NCBI GenBank assembly: GCA_024234975.1
Contig: JACKNH010000010.1
Coordinates: 70,998 to 134,997 of the forward strand
DNA from: Gammaproteobacteria bacterium
GTDB lineage: Bacteria; Pseudomonadota; Gammaproteobacteria; Ga0077536
Length of the DNA stretch: 64,000 bases
Reading direction: 5' to 3'
This document shows, piece after piece, positions 53,768 to 61,688 of this stretch. The notes beneath the pieces are model-generated. The model did no database searches and was not told the origin of the DNA. It was given only the letters and a program-made list of their open reading frames with translations. Within the stretch, counting starts at the first letter, position 1, and every line of letters starts with the position of its first letter. A program made the position numbers and the translations under genes.

Positions 53768-56055
53768 TGGCCGGTGGTGTTGGTGGGCGCCAGTTCCAGC
53801 GCTTCGTTGTTCTGCTGGGCGTTATATGCATTCCATGCCAGATCGGTCAGATAGGCATGAATGGCATCGGCCTGGCTGTCGTTCAACACGTCGTCCCATT
53901 GCGGCATGCCTTTGTTTCGACGGGCGCCATACAGCACGATGCCCTTGAATCCGGCGTGTACTTCCGCGGTCATGCGCCGAAGGTCGGGCGTCAGGCCGTA
54001 ATCATTGTTGGCGTGGCAAATCGCGCACGAGCGGCCGAACAGGCGTTGGCCTTCGCTGACCACGGCAGCATCCGCGGTGTTTTCCACCGGCGGTTGCGGC
54101 AGCGGTGCAACGGAACTGACTTCGGGCGGCAAGGTGACGGGTGCGCCGTCGAGTTTGAACGCGATGATGCGATTCTGGTTGCCGTACCTGATGACGGCGG
54201 AGGTATCGTGCGGGGCGAACCAGCCGCCACCGCCCCAACCGGCGAGCACGGCGATGTATTGCACGCCATCGATCCGATAGCTGATGGGGGCGGCGATGAT
54301 CGAAGTGCCGACATGCAGGTTCAATACGCGCTCGCCGGTGGTGGCGTTGTAGGCACGCAGATAACCACTGTCGGTCCCCTGGAATACCAGTCCACCGGCG
54401 GTGGCCAGCACACCGGCGCGATCCCACCAGCCTTCGTTCTGCTGTTCCCATTTCACTTCGCCGGTGGCCGGGTCGAACGCTTTCAGCACTGCGCGCGACT
54501 GGGCTTTGCCGCGCTTCTGCACATCCGCCAGTACAGATTTCACCGGTTCCTGGAACAGGTCGGGATTGGCGAGCATCGAGTCGCCAAACAGAATCACGTT
54601 GCCGGCATTGGCCTGCTTCGGGCGGTACTCATGGCCGACGGTGGCGTCGTAGCTGATGGCGCCGGCTTCGATGGCGGGAATGAATGCCAGCTTGTTCACC
54701 GGGTCGTATGACATCGGGTTCCAGGCATGGCCGCCCATACCGGAAGGTTCGACGTAGATTGCTTTTTCGTTGTTGTAATCAACCTCGGGACTGATGGCCG
54801 GCCGCCCGGTTTCCAGGTCGACATGGGTTGCCCAGTTCACCGGTACGTACTTGTCCGCCGAGAGCAGTTCGCCGGTGGCGCGATCCAGAATGTAGAAGAA
54901 GCCGGCCTTGGGCGCCTGCATCACAACCTTGCGGGTGACGCCATCGAATTCCATGTCGGCAAGAATCATCGGCTGGGTGGCGGTGAAGTCCCAGCTTTCG
55001 CGCGGTACCTGCTGGTAATACCAGGCCATGCGGCCGGTATCCGGGTTGATGGCGATGATGGAACACAGGAACAGGTTGTCGCCGCCCGCCGGGCTGCGTT
55101 CATGCCAGTTGAACAGCGCGGAATTGCCCGTGCCGACGTACAGCAGGTTCAGTTCCGGATCGTAGACCATGGTATTCCAGGCAGTGCCACCGCCGCCGAC
55201 ATCCCAGCGGCTGTTCGGGTCCCAGGTCGCGGCGGCCATCTCGAGTTCCGGATGTTCGAAACCCTTGGCCGGATCACCGGGCACAGTGAAGAAGCGCCAT
55301 TTCATTTCACCGGTTTTCAGATCATAGGCGCTGACATAGCCGCGCGCGTCGTAATCTGCGCCGGCGTTGCCGATTACAACGACATTGCCGGCGATCTCGG
55401 GCGCGCCGCTGACGGTGTAGGCTCGGTCCTTGAAGATCAGCGTATCGACTTCCCAATCCACCTCGCCGGTGGCGGCGTCCAGACCAAACAGTCGCCCATC
55501 GAGTGAACCGACATAAACCATGCCGTCCCACACCGCGACGCCACGATTGACTTCATCGCAGCAGGTATAGCGATTCACCTGGCCATCACTTTGCGGGTCG
55601 AACTTCCACAGTTCCGCGCCGGTCGCCGCATCCAGTGCATAGACCCGCCCGGTAGTGCCGGAGGTGTAGAGGATGCCATCGACGACGATGGGATTGGCTT
55701 CCATGCCGCGGCTGGTGCCGGTCTGGTAGTTCCACGCCAGGCCCAGTCGGCCGACGTTGTCCAGGTTGATCTGGTCCAATGGTGAGAAGTGGCCCTTGCC
55801 GAAATCGCGGCCCTCCGTCAGCCACTGATCCGGTTCCTGGTCCGCATCCAGCAAGCGCGCACGAGTGATGTTCGCGTAACTGCGCGTGGTAGCCGCCTGA
55901 CCTGCCGGCGCCTCGGCCTGGTCTGTGGCGGCAGGACGCCCGGCTGCGGTATCGGCACTCTCATTGCCGCAGCCGGCAAAGATCAGCATGAGACCGGCGA
56001 GGGCGGCTGCAATGGGTTTGGAGCATGGTGAAACGGGTTCTGGCAGTGTTTGCAT
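53764..56055 (-). CDS. Quinohaemoprotein alcohol dehydrogenase (PQQ plus haem c)
   Basis: 763 residues with a lipobox-like FAGC near residue 29. The PQQ propeller (about 60-600) has the vicinal cysteines C165-C166 (YTCCDEVNRG), N311 (VGTGNSA) and catalytic D356 (SWDFTATQ), with threonine at the second position after it, the calcium-type arrangement. D234 replaces the usual Glu metal ligand (AGADYDARG). The C-terminal cytochrome c has C677-AIC-H681 and a Met within GMPQWDD. Type II alcohol dehydrogenases of this form oxidise primary or secondary alcohols in the periplasm and pass electrons through their own haem. First gene of an operon with the SMP-30-like protein and two DUF8021 proteins. 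Confidence 0.93.
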   Translation of the reverse strand: MQTLPEPVSPCSKPIAAALAGLMLIFAGCGNESADTAAGRPAATDQAEAPAGQAATTRSYANITRARLLDADQEPDQWLTEGRDFGKGHFSPLDQINLDNVGRLGLAWNYQTGTSRGMEANPIVVDGILYTSGTTGRVYALDAATGAELWKFDPQSDGQVNRYTCCDEVNRGVAVWDGMVYVGSLDGRLFGLDAATGEVDWEVDTLIFKDRAYTVSGAPEIAGNVVVIGNAGADYDARGYVSAYDLKTGEMKWRFFTVPGDPAKGFEHPELEMAAATWDPNSRWDVGGGGTAWNTMVYDPELNLLYVGTGNSALFNWHERSPAGGDNLFLCSIIAINPDTGRMAWYYQQVPRESWDFTATQPMILADMEFDGVTRKVVMQAPKAGFFYILDRATGELLSADKYVPVNWATHVDLETGRPAISPEVDYNNEKAIYVEPSGMGGHAWNPMSYDPVNKLAFIPAIEAGAISYDATVGHEYRPKQANAGNVILFGDSMLANPDLFQEPVKSVLADVQKRGKAQSRAVLKAFDPATGEVKWEQQNEGWWDRAGVLATAGGLVFQGTDSGYLRAYNATTGERVLNLHVGTSIIAAPISYRIDGVQYIAVLAGWGGGGWFAPHDTSAVIRYGNQNRIIAFKLDGAPVTLPPEVSSVAPLPQPPVENTADAAVVSEGQRLFGRSCAICHANNDYGLTPDLRRMTAEVHAGFKGIVLYGARRNKGMPQWDDVLNDSQADAIHAYLTDLAWNAYNAQQNNEALELAPTNTTGH

Positions 56056-56261
56056 ATGTCTTTTTTTTGCAGTGCGTGATGGGCAACGGGGTGTGACGCA
56101 GGTCGCCGGATGATACTGGAACGCAGCGACGCTTGGCCATCGATCCGGATCAACGTGGCATCACCGGTGATGGTATCTGCTGATACTCAGCGCGCATTGG
56201 TGTGCCGCTACAAGGTTGCGCTGCGAGTCCTGCCGCAGGCAGGAATGAAACTGCCGCGAAA

Positions 56262-56738
56262 TCAACCGACGGAGGCGGCCGATGCAAAATCCTGCTGCGC
56301 GCATTCCAGGCGCCATTCCCACACCGGGCCGTCATCCGGATGGAATACGGTATCCACACAGACGAAGCCGAGTCGGCGCAGGATGGATGTCGATGCGCTT
56401 TCCTCAGGCAGGGTCTGCGCGGCGATGCATACGGCCGGGGCCTCATTCACAGATATATCGATTAACGCACGGGCCATGCCGGTGGCAAAGCCCCGACCCT
56501 CAAACCCTGGAAAAGTGAAGTAGGCAATCTCGACCCGGTTGTCCACCGGCGGCGATTTGAATCCGCAAGTGCCGACGCAATGGCCGTCCACCGTCGCGAC
56601 ATAACCCAACCAGGGTGGAGCGTAACCTACGCGCTGATACAACCCGGCGTAGGCCGAACGCACGTAGCCCAGTTCAGCCGGCGGATTTGCGATCGCGTGC
56701 TGCGGATCGCCCGTTCTCAGGAGGGGAATCAGCTTCAT
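56262..56738 (-). CDS. GNAT-family N-acetyltransferase
   Basis: 158 residues from ATG 56738. Acetyl-CoA-binding motif A is seen as VEIAYFTFPGFEGRGFATGMA; the preceding VGTCGFKSPP is motif D-like. Ribosomal-protein acetyltransferase (RimJ-like) resemblance is moderate. A small hairpin (56228-56244) lies beyond its stop. Substrate unknown. Confidence 0.85.
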   Translation of the reverse strand: MKLIPLLRTGDPQHAIANPPAELGYVRSAYAGLYQRVGYAPPWLGYVATVDGHCVGTCGFKSPPVDNRVEIAYFTFPGFEGRGFATGMARALIDISVNEAPAVCIAAQTLPEESASTSILRRLGFVCVDTVFHPDDGPVWEWRLECAQQDFASAASVG

Positions 56739-56923
56739 TCGCGCAACCAGTATTCGAATGTTGAGTGACCAAGTGTTGCAACAGCCTAACGAATCTGGCG
56801 CGCGAGTCAAAGCCGCATGGCGACACCAGTGACAGGGATGGTCCAATCATCGCGTGAGGATGTCCATACCCAATTCATAGGAGAACGGATATCAATGCTA
56901 TGAAAGAAGTGCAGCGTGTATCG

Positions 56924-57670
56924 CTATGCGCGGGTCTGCGCTCTCAGAAACTTTTCGAGCCGTTGGTTGAATGCATGACCCAGGCGCGGCACCGCATGAC
57001 CCGCGCCACTCAACACGTCCCGTTCTGCATTCAACTCGGTCGTCAGCAGGTCACAGATGGATTCGAATACCGCCGAGTGACCACCCGATATCACCAGTGT
57101 GTGAAAAGGCGCGTTCCGCAAGCGCTGGAATGGGAACCGGGCCAACCATGGGTAGCGGCAGGACATCAGTAGTTGCGCGCCAGTGGCAAGCGTTGCAGGC
57201 AATGGATCTGGCAGCGAGATTTCTACACCGGCGAGGCGGAAGAACTCGGTGAGAAATTCGCGCGGGGCGGCACGACTGGCGGATATGTACCTGTCCACCT
57301 CTTCGGTTGCCTGCCGGACATGCTCGAGATGCATGGCGATGGAATACGCCGCGGGTTCGACCAGGGTCAGTGAGTGCACAGCCTCCGGTCGGTTGGCCGC
57401 CGCCAGCAACGCGCCAACACCGCCGTAGGAATGCGCGACAAGGTGCGCGCCACTGCCTAACGCCACAGCTATGTCGTGCGCATCCACTTCGAAGTCTTCG
57501 CCCTCGGCGGCCGGGCTGTTGCCGAAGCCGCGCCGGTCAACCACGCCCAATGTCCAACGCTCCGCCAATTCCGCCTGCGCGCGCCAGGTGATGCCGCCGC
57601 CGAAGACGCTGCCATGGACGAACAATACGCGCGGCCCGGTGCCGGTTTCTTCAATATGGATTCCGCTCAT
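56924..57670 (-). CDS. Alpha/beta hydrolase
   Basis: 248 residues from ATG 57670. The nucleophile elbow AHSYGG holds the serine, the oxyanion region is LFVHGSVFGGG, and the catalytic His is in GAGHAVPRLG. The acid is less clear (in the SGGHSAV region). Small soluble esterase or lactonase type. It stands alone between unlike neighbours. Confidence 0.85.
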   Translation of the reverse strand: MSGIHIEETGTGPRVLFVHGSVFGGGITWRAQAELAERWTLGVVDRRGFGNSPAAEGEDFEVDAHDIAVALGSGAHLVAHSYGGVGALLAAANRPEAVHSLTLVEPAAYSIAMHLEHVRQATEEVDRYISASRAAPREFLTEFFRLAGVEISLPDPLPATLATGAQLLMSCRYPWLARFPFQRLRNAPFHTLVISGGHSAVFESICDLLTTELNAERDVLSGAGHAVPRLGHAFNQRLEKFLRAQTRA

Positions 57671-57786
57671 GCCGCGTATTATCGCCCGAGACAGCATTGA
57701 ATGATCCTGCCTGGTAGCGCTTTGACCGCAGCGAGCGCACTGGCGTAAGGTGCCATCGGCGCCGCCATCCGAACCAAGGAGTTTCT

Positions 57787-58221
57787 ATGAACGCAAATCC
57801 CCTGCTTGCGCCTGCCGCTGTGCTGGTGCTGTGGTCACTCATCGTGTTGTTCTGGCTGGTGCTGACGCGTTTTCCGGCATTTGCCAAGGCCGGGATCAAG
57901 GTAGGAAATTCGCCGCGTGGCGCGCGCTATGCCGATGTCGAAAAAGACATGCCGGCCGGCGTGAACTGGGTATCGCACAACTACACGCACCTGATGGAGC
58001 AACCCACGCTGTTCTACGCGGTCATTGCCATCCTGGTGCTGGCCGGCGACACCCACACCATCAACCTGATGCTGGCCTGGGGTTACACCGGCCTGCGCAT
58101 CGCGCACAGCCTGTGGCAGTGCCTGGTCAATGTCGTCGCCGTGCGTGTGGTGCTGTTCACGCTGTCAACACTATGCCTGCTGGCGCTGGCCATTCATGCG
58201 GTGATGCTGACCTTGCACTGA
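57787..58221 (+). CDS. MAPEG-family membrane protein, second copy
   Basis: 144 residues with four helices. NYTHLMEQPTLFYAVIAILV and GYTGLRIAHSLWQCLVNVVAVR are the family signature. AAGGAGTTTCT precedes ATG 57787. It is convergent with a COG4705 membrane protein; the first copy lies at 42176-42595. Confidence 0.88.
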   Translation: MNANPLLAPAAVLVLWSLIVLFWLVLTRFPAFAKAGIKVGNSPRGARYADVEKDMPAGVNWVSHNYTHLMEQPTLFYAVIAILVLAGDTHTINLMLAWGYTGLRIAHSLWQCLVNVVAVRVVLFTLSTLCLLALAIHAVMLTLH

Positions 58222-58244
58222 ATCCCGGCGCAGTTGACCCGCGG

Positions 58245-59000
58245 TCAGTGCGGCCGGGTTGCCGCGCGTTGTGGTAGCAGAAAAATAAGCAATGCGATGG
58301 CGACCAGCAACGCACCCGATGCCGCGTAGCGGCTGAGTTCCAGGCCACCGTTGGCGACAGGTTTGTCGAGGAAGTCGCCGACGACCGCACCCAGGGGACG
58401 CGTCAAAACGAATGCTGCCCAGAACAACACGCTGCGCGATATCGATGTCGTGTAGTGCAAGGCGATTACGGCCAGCAGCAAGGCACTGAAAATGGCGGCT
58501 GCGCCGAGATAGCCAAGTCCGGCGGTATCCGCCGTCCAGTCACCCAGCGCGGTTCCCAGCGTCTGCGAGAACATGATTGTGATCCAGTAGAAGAATTCGG
58601 TCCGCGGGGTGGCGACGGTGGCGACATCGATGCTGCCCGTGGTCCTGTACCACGCGATCAGCGACGCCAGCAGCAATGCCAGCAGTAGCACGGAGCCACC
58701 GGCATAGCCGATGCCGAGTGATCGCGTGGCGTAGTCGGCCAACGTTGTACCGACAGTGGTCGAGGCGATGATGGTGGCCCAGTAGAGCAGCGGATGGAAG
58801 CCGCGCGCCTTGATTTGCAGAATGACCGCGGCAATGAATACGGCCATGAATATTGCTGTGCCAACCAGATAGCCGAGGTTCATCGACATGGAGACGCTGT
58901 CGCCACCGGTCTCGCCCAGCGTGGTGGCCAGCACCTTGATGATCCAGAAGCCCAGCGTGATGGCAGGGACTTTTGCGGTGACATCGGCGTGGGTTTGCAT
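58245..59000 (-). CDS. COG4705-type membrane protein with fourfold internal repeat
   Basis: 251 residues from ATG 59000. Four related units each carry a Gly-rich turn before an acidic residue: GETGGD (29-34), GTTLADY, GTALGDW and GAVVGDF. Each unit begins with an aromatic helix, FWIIK, LYWATII, FYWITIM and LFWAAFV. This is a carrier-like layout with pseudo-symmetry; the acids could bind a metal ion. Function is not established. Divergent from the di-haem cytochrome gene. Confidence 0.8.
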   Translation of the reverse strand: MQTHADVTAKVPAITLGFWIIKVLATTLGETGGDSVSMSMNLGYLVGTAIFMAVFIAAVILQIKARGFHPLLYWATIIASTTVGTTLADYATRSLGIGYAGGSVLLLALLLASLIAWYRTTGSIDVATVATPRTEFFYWITIMFSQTLGTALGDWTADTAGLGYLGAAAIFSALLLAVIALHYTTSISRSVLFWAAFVLTRPLGAVVGDFLDKPVANGGLELSRYAASGALLVAIALLIFLLPQRAATRPH

Positions 59001-59064
59001 CGGGAAACCTCTGCAGGCAATTGTCGCAAGGCGCGAGCGGTGAGCGCACTGTAGTTGCCATTTC

Positions 59065-59079
59065 TTAAGCACCGCTTAA
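59065..59079. promoter_or_regulatory. Inverted repeat in a divergent promoter region
   Basis: TTAAGC-ACC-GCTTAA (59065-59079), perfect, between the leftward membrane-protein start (59000) and the rightward cytochrome start (59158). TAGAAT at 59121-59126 could be the -10 box of the rightward operon. Possible operator; no regulator gene is nearby. Confidence 0.35.
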
Positions 59080-59157
59080 TCCGTGCGAAACGTGTGTTCC
59101 GCAAGCCGTGCGGGCTGGCATAGAATGGCCGTCCGGTAGCGGCTGAAGGGGGCGGCC

Positions 59158-59928
59158 ATGCGGTTTTCCATGTGTGCGGGCGCAGTAGTGTTCGCAGTAA
59201 TTACCGGGTTCGGCCAGCAGGCCATTGCCCAGCATGCCACTGCCTTTGATATCGAGGATGGTGATCGTGTATTCCAATCCTTGTGCGCGAACTGCCATGG
59301 ACCGGACGGCAACCTGATTGCCGGCATCGACCTCGGGCGCGGTCTGTTCCGGCGAGATTATTCCGATGCCGAGTTGATCGGCATCATTCGCAACGGCATC
59401 CCGAACACGCCGATGCCACCCAATCCTTCCATGTCGGATGCGCAGGCCGCGCAGGTCGTGCAATACCTGCGCGCCACCGCGGCCCGCGGCGGGCGCACAG
59501 TGCGCGGCGACGCTGTGCGTGGCCAGGCGCTGTTCGACGGCAAGGGGAACTGCGTGGATTGTCACCGGGTCGGCAGTCGCGGTGCGCGCACCGGTCCGGA
59601 CCTGAGCGACATCGCATTGAAACGCAAAGCAGATGAACTTGAGCAATCGCTGCGCGCGCCGGCCGCCGAGATCCAGGCCGGTAATCGACAGGTGAGGCTT
59701 GTCACCCGGCGCAGCGAAACCCTGCTCGGCCGTTTGCTGAATCACGATACTTTCACCGTGCAGATTCTCGATGCGGATGAGCGGTTGCGCTCCGTGCCCA
59801 AGCAGGACCTGCGTGAGTTCACGTTCGCGCAGACCACCATGCCTGATGCGACCGACGTATTGAATGATGATGAGATCAACGACGTGATCAGCTACCTGCT
59901 GACACTGAAGGGGAGTGTTGCGCCATGA
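59158..59928 (+). CDS. Exported di-haem cytochrome c with an inserted domain
   Basis: 256 residues with a signal peptide (about 1-24). Haem 1: C43-x-x-C46-H47, with Met in NTPMPPNPSM (near 86). Haem 2: C132-x-x-C135-H136, then about 85 residues of beta-rich sequence (VRLVTRRSETLLGRLLNHD and onward), then Met228 (QTTMPDATD) and the final helix DVISYLLTLK. The insertion between haem attachment and Met ligand matches the partner cytochrome at 40091-40990. The stop overlaps the PQQ dehydrogenase start by ATGA. Confidence 0.9.
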   Translation: MRFSMCAGAVVFAVITGFGQQAIAQHATAFDIEDGDRVFQSLCANCHGPDGNLIAGIDLGRGLFRRDYSDAELIGIIRNGIPNTPMPPNPSMSDAQAAQVVQYLRATAARGGRTVRGDAVRGQALFDGKGNCVDCHRVGSRGARTGPDLSDIALKRKADELEQSLRAPAAEIQAGNRQVRLVTRRSETLLGRLLNHDTFTVQILDADERLRSVPKQDLREFTFAQTTMPDATDVLNDDEINDVISYLLTLKGSVAP

Positions 59929-61538
59929 AGTACCGCATGATCATGGGCCTCATCGCCGGGTTGGTGGCGACTGCAGCCGGCGCACAGGTCAGCTACGATC
60001 GCATCCTGCATGCGGACCGCGAACCGCAGAACTGGCTTAGCTATTCGGCCACGCCGGCCAATCAACGCTACAGCCCGCTGGACAGGATCACCACTGCAAA
60101 CGTCGACAAGTTGCAGCTCGCCTGGGTATGGCAGGCGAAGTCACTGGAAAAATTCGAAGCAACGCCACTGGTGGTGGATGGCGTGATGTACACGGTACAG
60201 GCGCCCAATGATCTGGTGGCGCTGGATGCCGCCACCGGCCGCCTGTTCTGGACCTATCACCACGAACCCGCAGCAGATGTTCGCACCTGCTGCGGCCGGG
60301 TGAATCGCGGCGTCGCGATTCTCGGCGACACGTTGTACATGGGCACGATCGACGCGCATCTGCTGGCGATTGATGCGCGCAGTGGTCAATTGCTCTGGAA
60401 TACGGAGGTGGCCGATTCAGCGGCGCTGTATTCAATCACGATGGCGCCGGTCATCGTCGAGGACAGGGTCATCGTCGGCACCGCCGGCGGCGATCTCGGC
60501 ATGCGCGGCTATATCGCCGCCTATGATGCGAAGACAGGCAGTGAACTGTGGCGGTTCTATACGATTCCAGGACCAGGCGAGTTCGGTAACGATACGTGGT
60601 CGGGCGAATCGTGGAAGGTTGGCGGCGCCGCGGTATGGAATGTCGGCGCTTACGATCCGGAGCAACGTCTGGTGTATTTCGGTACCGGCAATCCGGCGCC
60701 GGATTGGGATGGCCGCGAGCGCCTGGGCGATAACCTCTACAGCGATTCCGTGGTGGCGCTCGATGTCGATAGTGGCAAGCTGCGCTGGTACTACCAGTTC
60801 ACGCCGCACGATGAAATCGATTACGACTCCACCCAGGTGCCGGTACTGGTCGACCGTTCATGGCACGGCAAACCACGCAAGCTGATGCTGTGGGCCAACC
60901 GCAACGGCCTGATGTATGTACTTGACCGTGTCACCGGTGAGTTCCTAGCCGGCAAACCCTACGTGCAGGTGAACTGGATGGACGGCTTCGATGCCAAGGG
61001 CCGCCCGCAGCGGGTGCCCGGTATGTTGCCGTCGCCGGGCGGCACGTTGATCCGTCCCCACGTGCACGGCGCGACGAATTGGGCGCCGCCGTCGTACAGC
61101 CCGCGCACGGGGCTGTTCTATGTCTCGCATTGGGAACAGTCGGGCATCATGGCGATGGAAGGCCAGTTTCCGCGGCCGGTCGGTATCAATCAGCAGCAGA
61201 CGGCGATGGGCCAGGTCAATCTGCTGCCCTTCGTCAACAATGAAGAGGAAGCCTACGGCGTAATCCGTGGCTACGACCCGGAAACGCTGGATCCGAAATG
61301 GGAATTCAGGATGAACGACGTCACCTGGGGCGGCGTGTTATCGACTGCGGGCGACCTTGTGTTCGGCGGCGGTCGCGAGGGCTACCTGCTCGCGCTGGAT
61401 GCGCGCAACGGCGAACTCAAATGGAAAGCCGCGCTCGGCGGGCAATTGAACAGCGCGCCGATGAGTTACGCGATTGACGGCCGCCAGTACGTGGCAGCGG
61501 CGTTTGGTTCGGCACTGTTTGTGTTCGCGTTGCCCTGA
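59925..61538 (+). CDS. Exported PQQ dehydrogenase with lanthanide-type aspartate
   Basis: 537 residues with a signal peptide (about 1-20, TAAGA-QV). Vicinal C122-C123 (TCCGRVNRG) and N256 (FGTGNPAP) are in place. D190 replaces the usual Glu in GGDLGMRG. The active-site segment is D299-Y-D301 (EIDYDSTQ): an additional Asp two positions after the catalytic one is the mark of lanthanide-dependent XoxF/ExaF/PedH enzymes. No haem site, so electrons go to the coupled di-haem cytochrome upstream. Substrate unknown, an alcohol or aldehyde. Confidence 0.87.
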   Translation: MKYRMIMGLIAGLVATAAGAQVSYDRILHADREPQNWLSYSATPANQRYSPLDRITTANVDKLQLAWVWQAKSLEKFEATPLVVDGVMYTVQAPNDLVALDAATGRLFWTYHHEPAADVRTCCGRVNRGVAILGDTLYMGTIDAHLLAIDARSGQLLWNTEVADSAALYSITMAPVIVEDRVIVGTAGGDLGMRGYIAAYDAKTGSELWRFYTIPGPGEFGNDTWSGESWKVGGAAVWNVGAYDPEQRLVYFGTGNPAPDWDGRERLGDNLYSDSVVALDVDSGKLRWYYQFTPHDEIDYDSTQVPVLVDRSWHGKPRKLMLWANRNGLMYVLDRVTGEFLAGKPYVQVNWMDGFDAKGRPQRVPGMLPSPGGTLIRPHVHGATNWAPPSYSPRTGLFYVSHWEQSGIMAMEGQFPRPVGINQQQTAMGQVNLLPFVNNEEEAYGVIRGYDPETLDPKWEFRMNDVTWGGVLSTAGDLVFGGGREGYLLALDARNGELKWKAALGGQLNSAPMSYAIDGRQYVAAAFGSALFVFALP

Positions 61539-61688
61539 TTCGAAATCACCGACAGGCGCGCAACCGTCCGCCGAACTATTTCCTGTTCCGGGGTCTCAAT
61601 GAGCCGGGCTAAGCATGTACCATACGTGCGCCTGCCCGGCAAAAATCCACTCGACATTTACGCACATGCTTTAAATGGGGGAGCCAAT

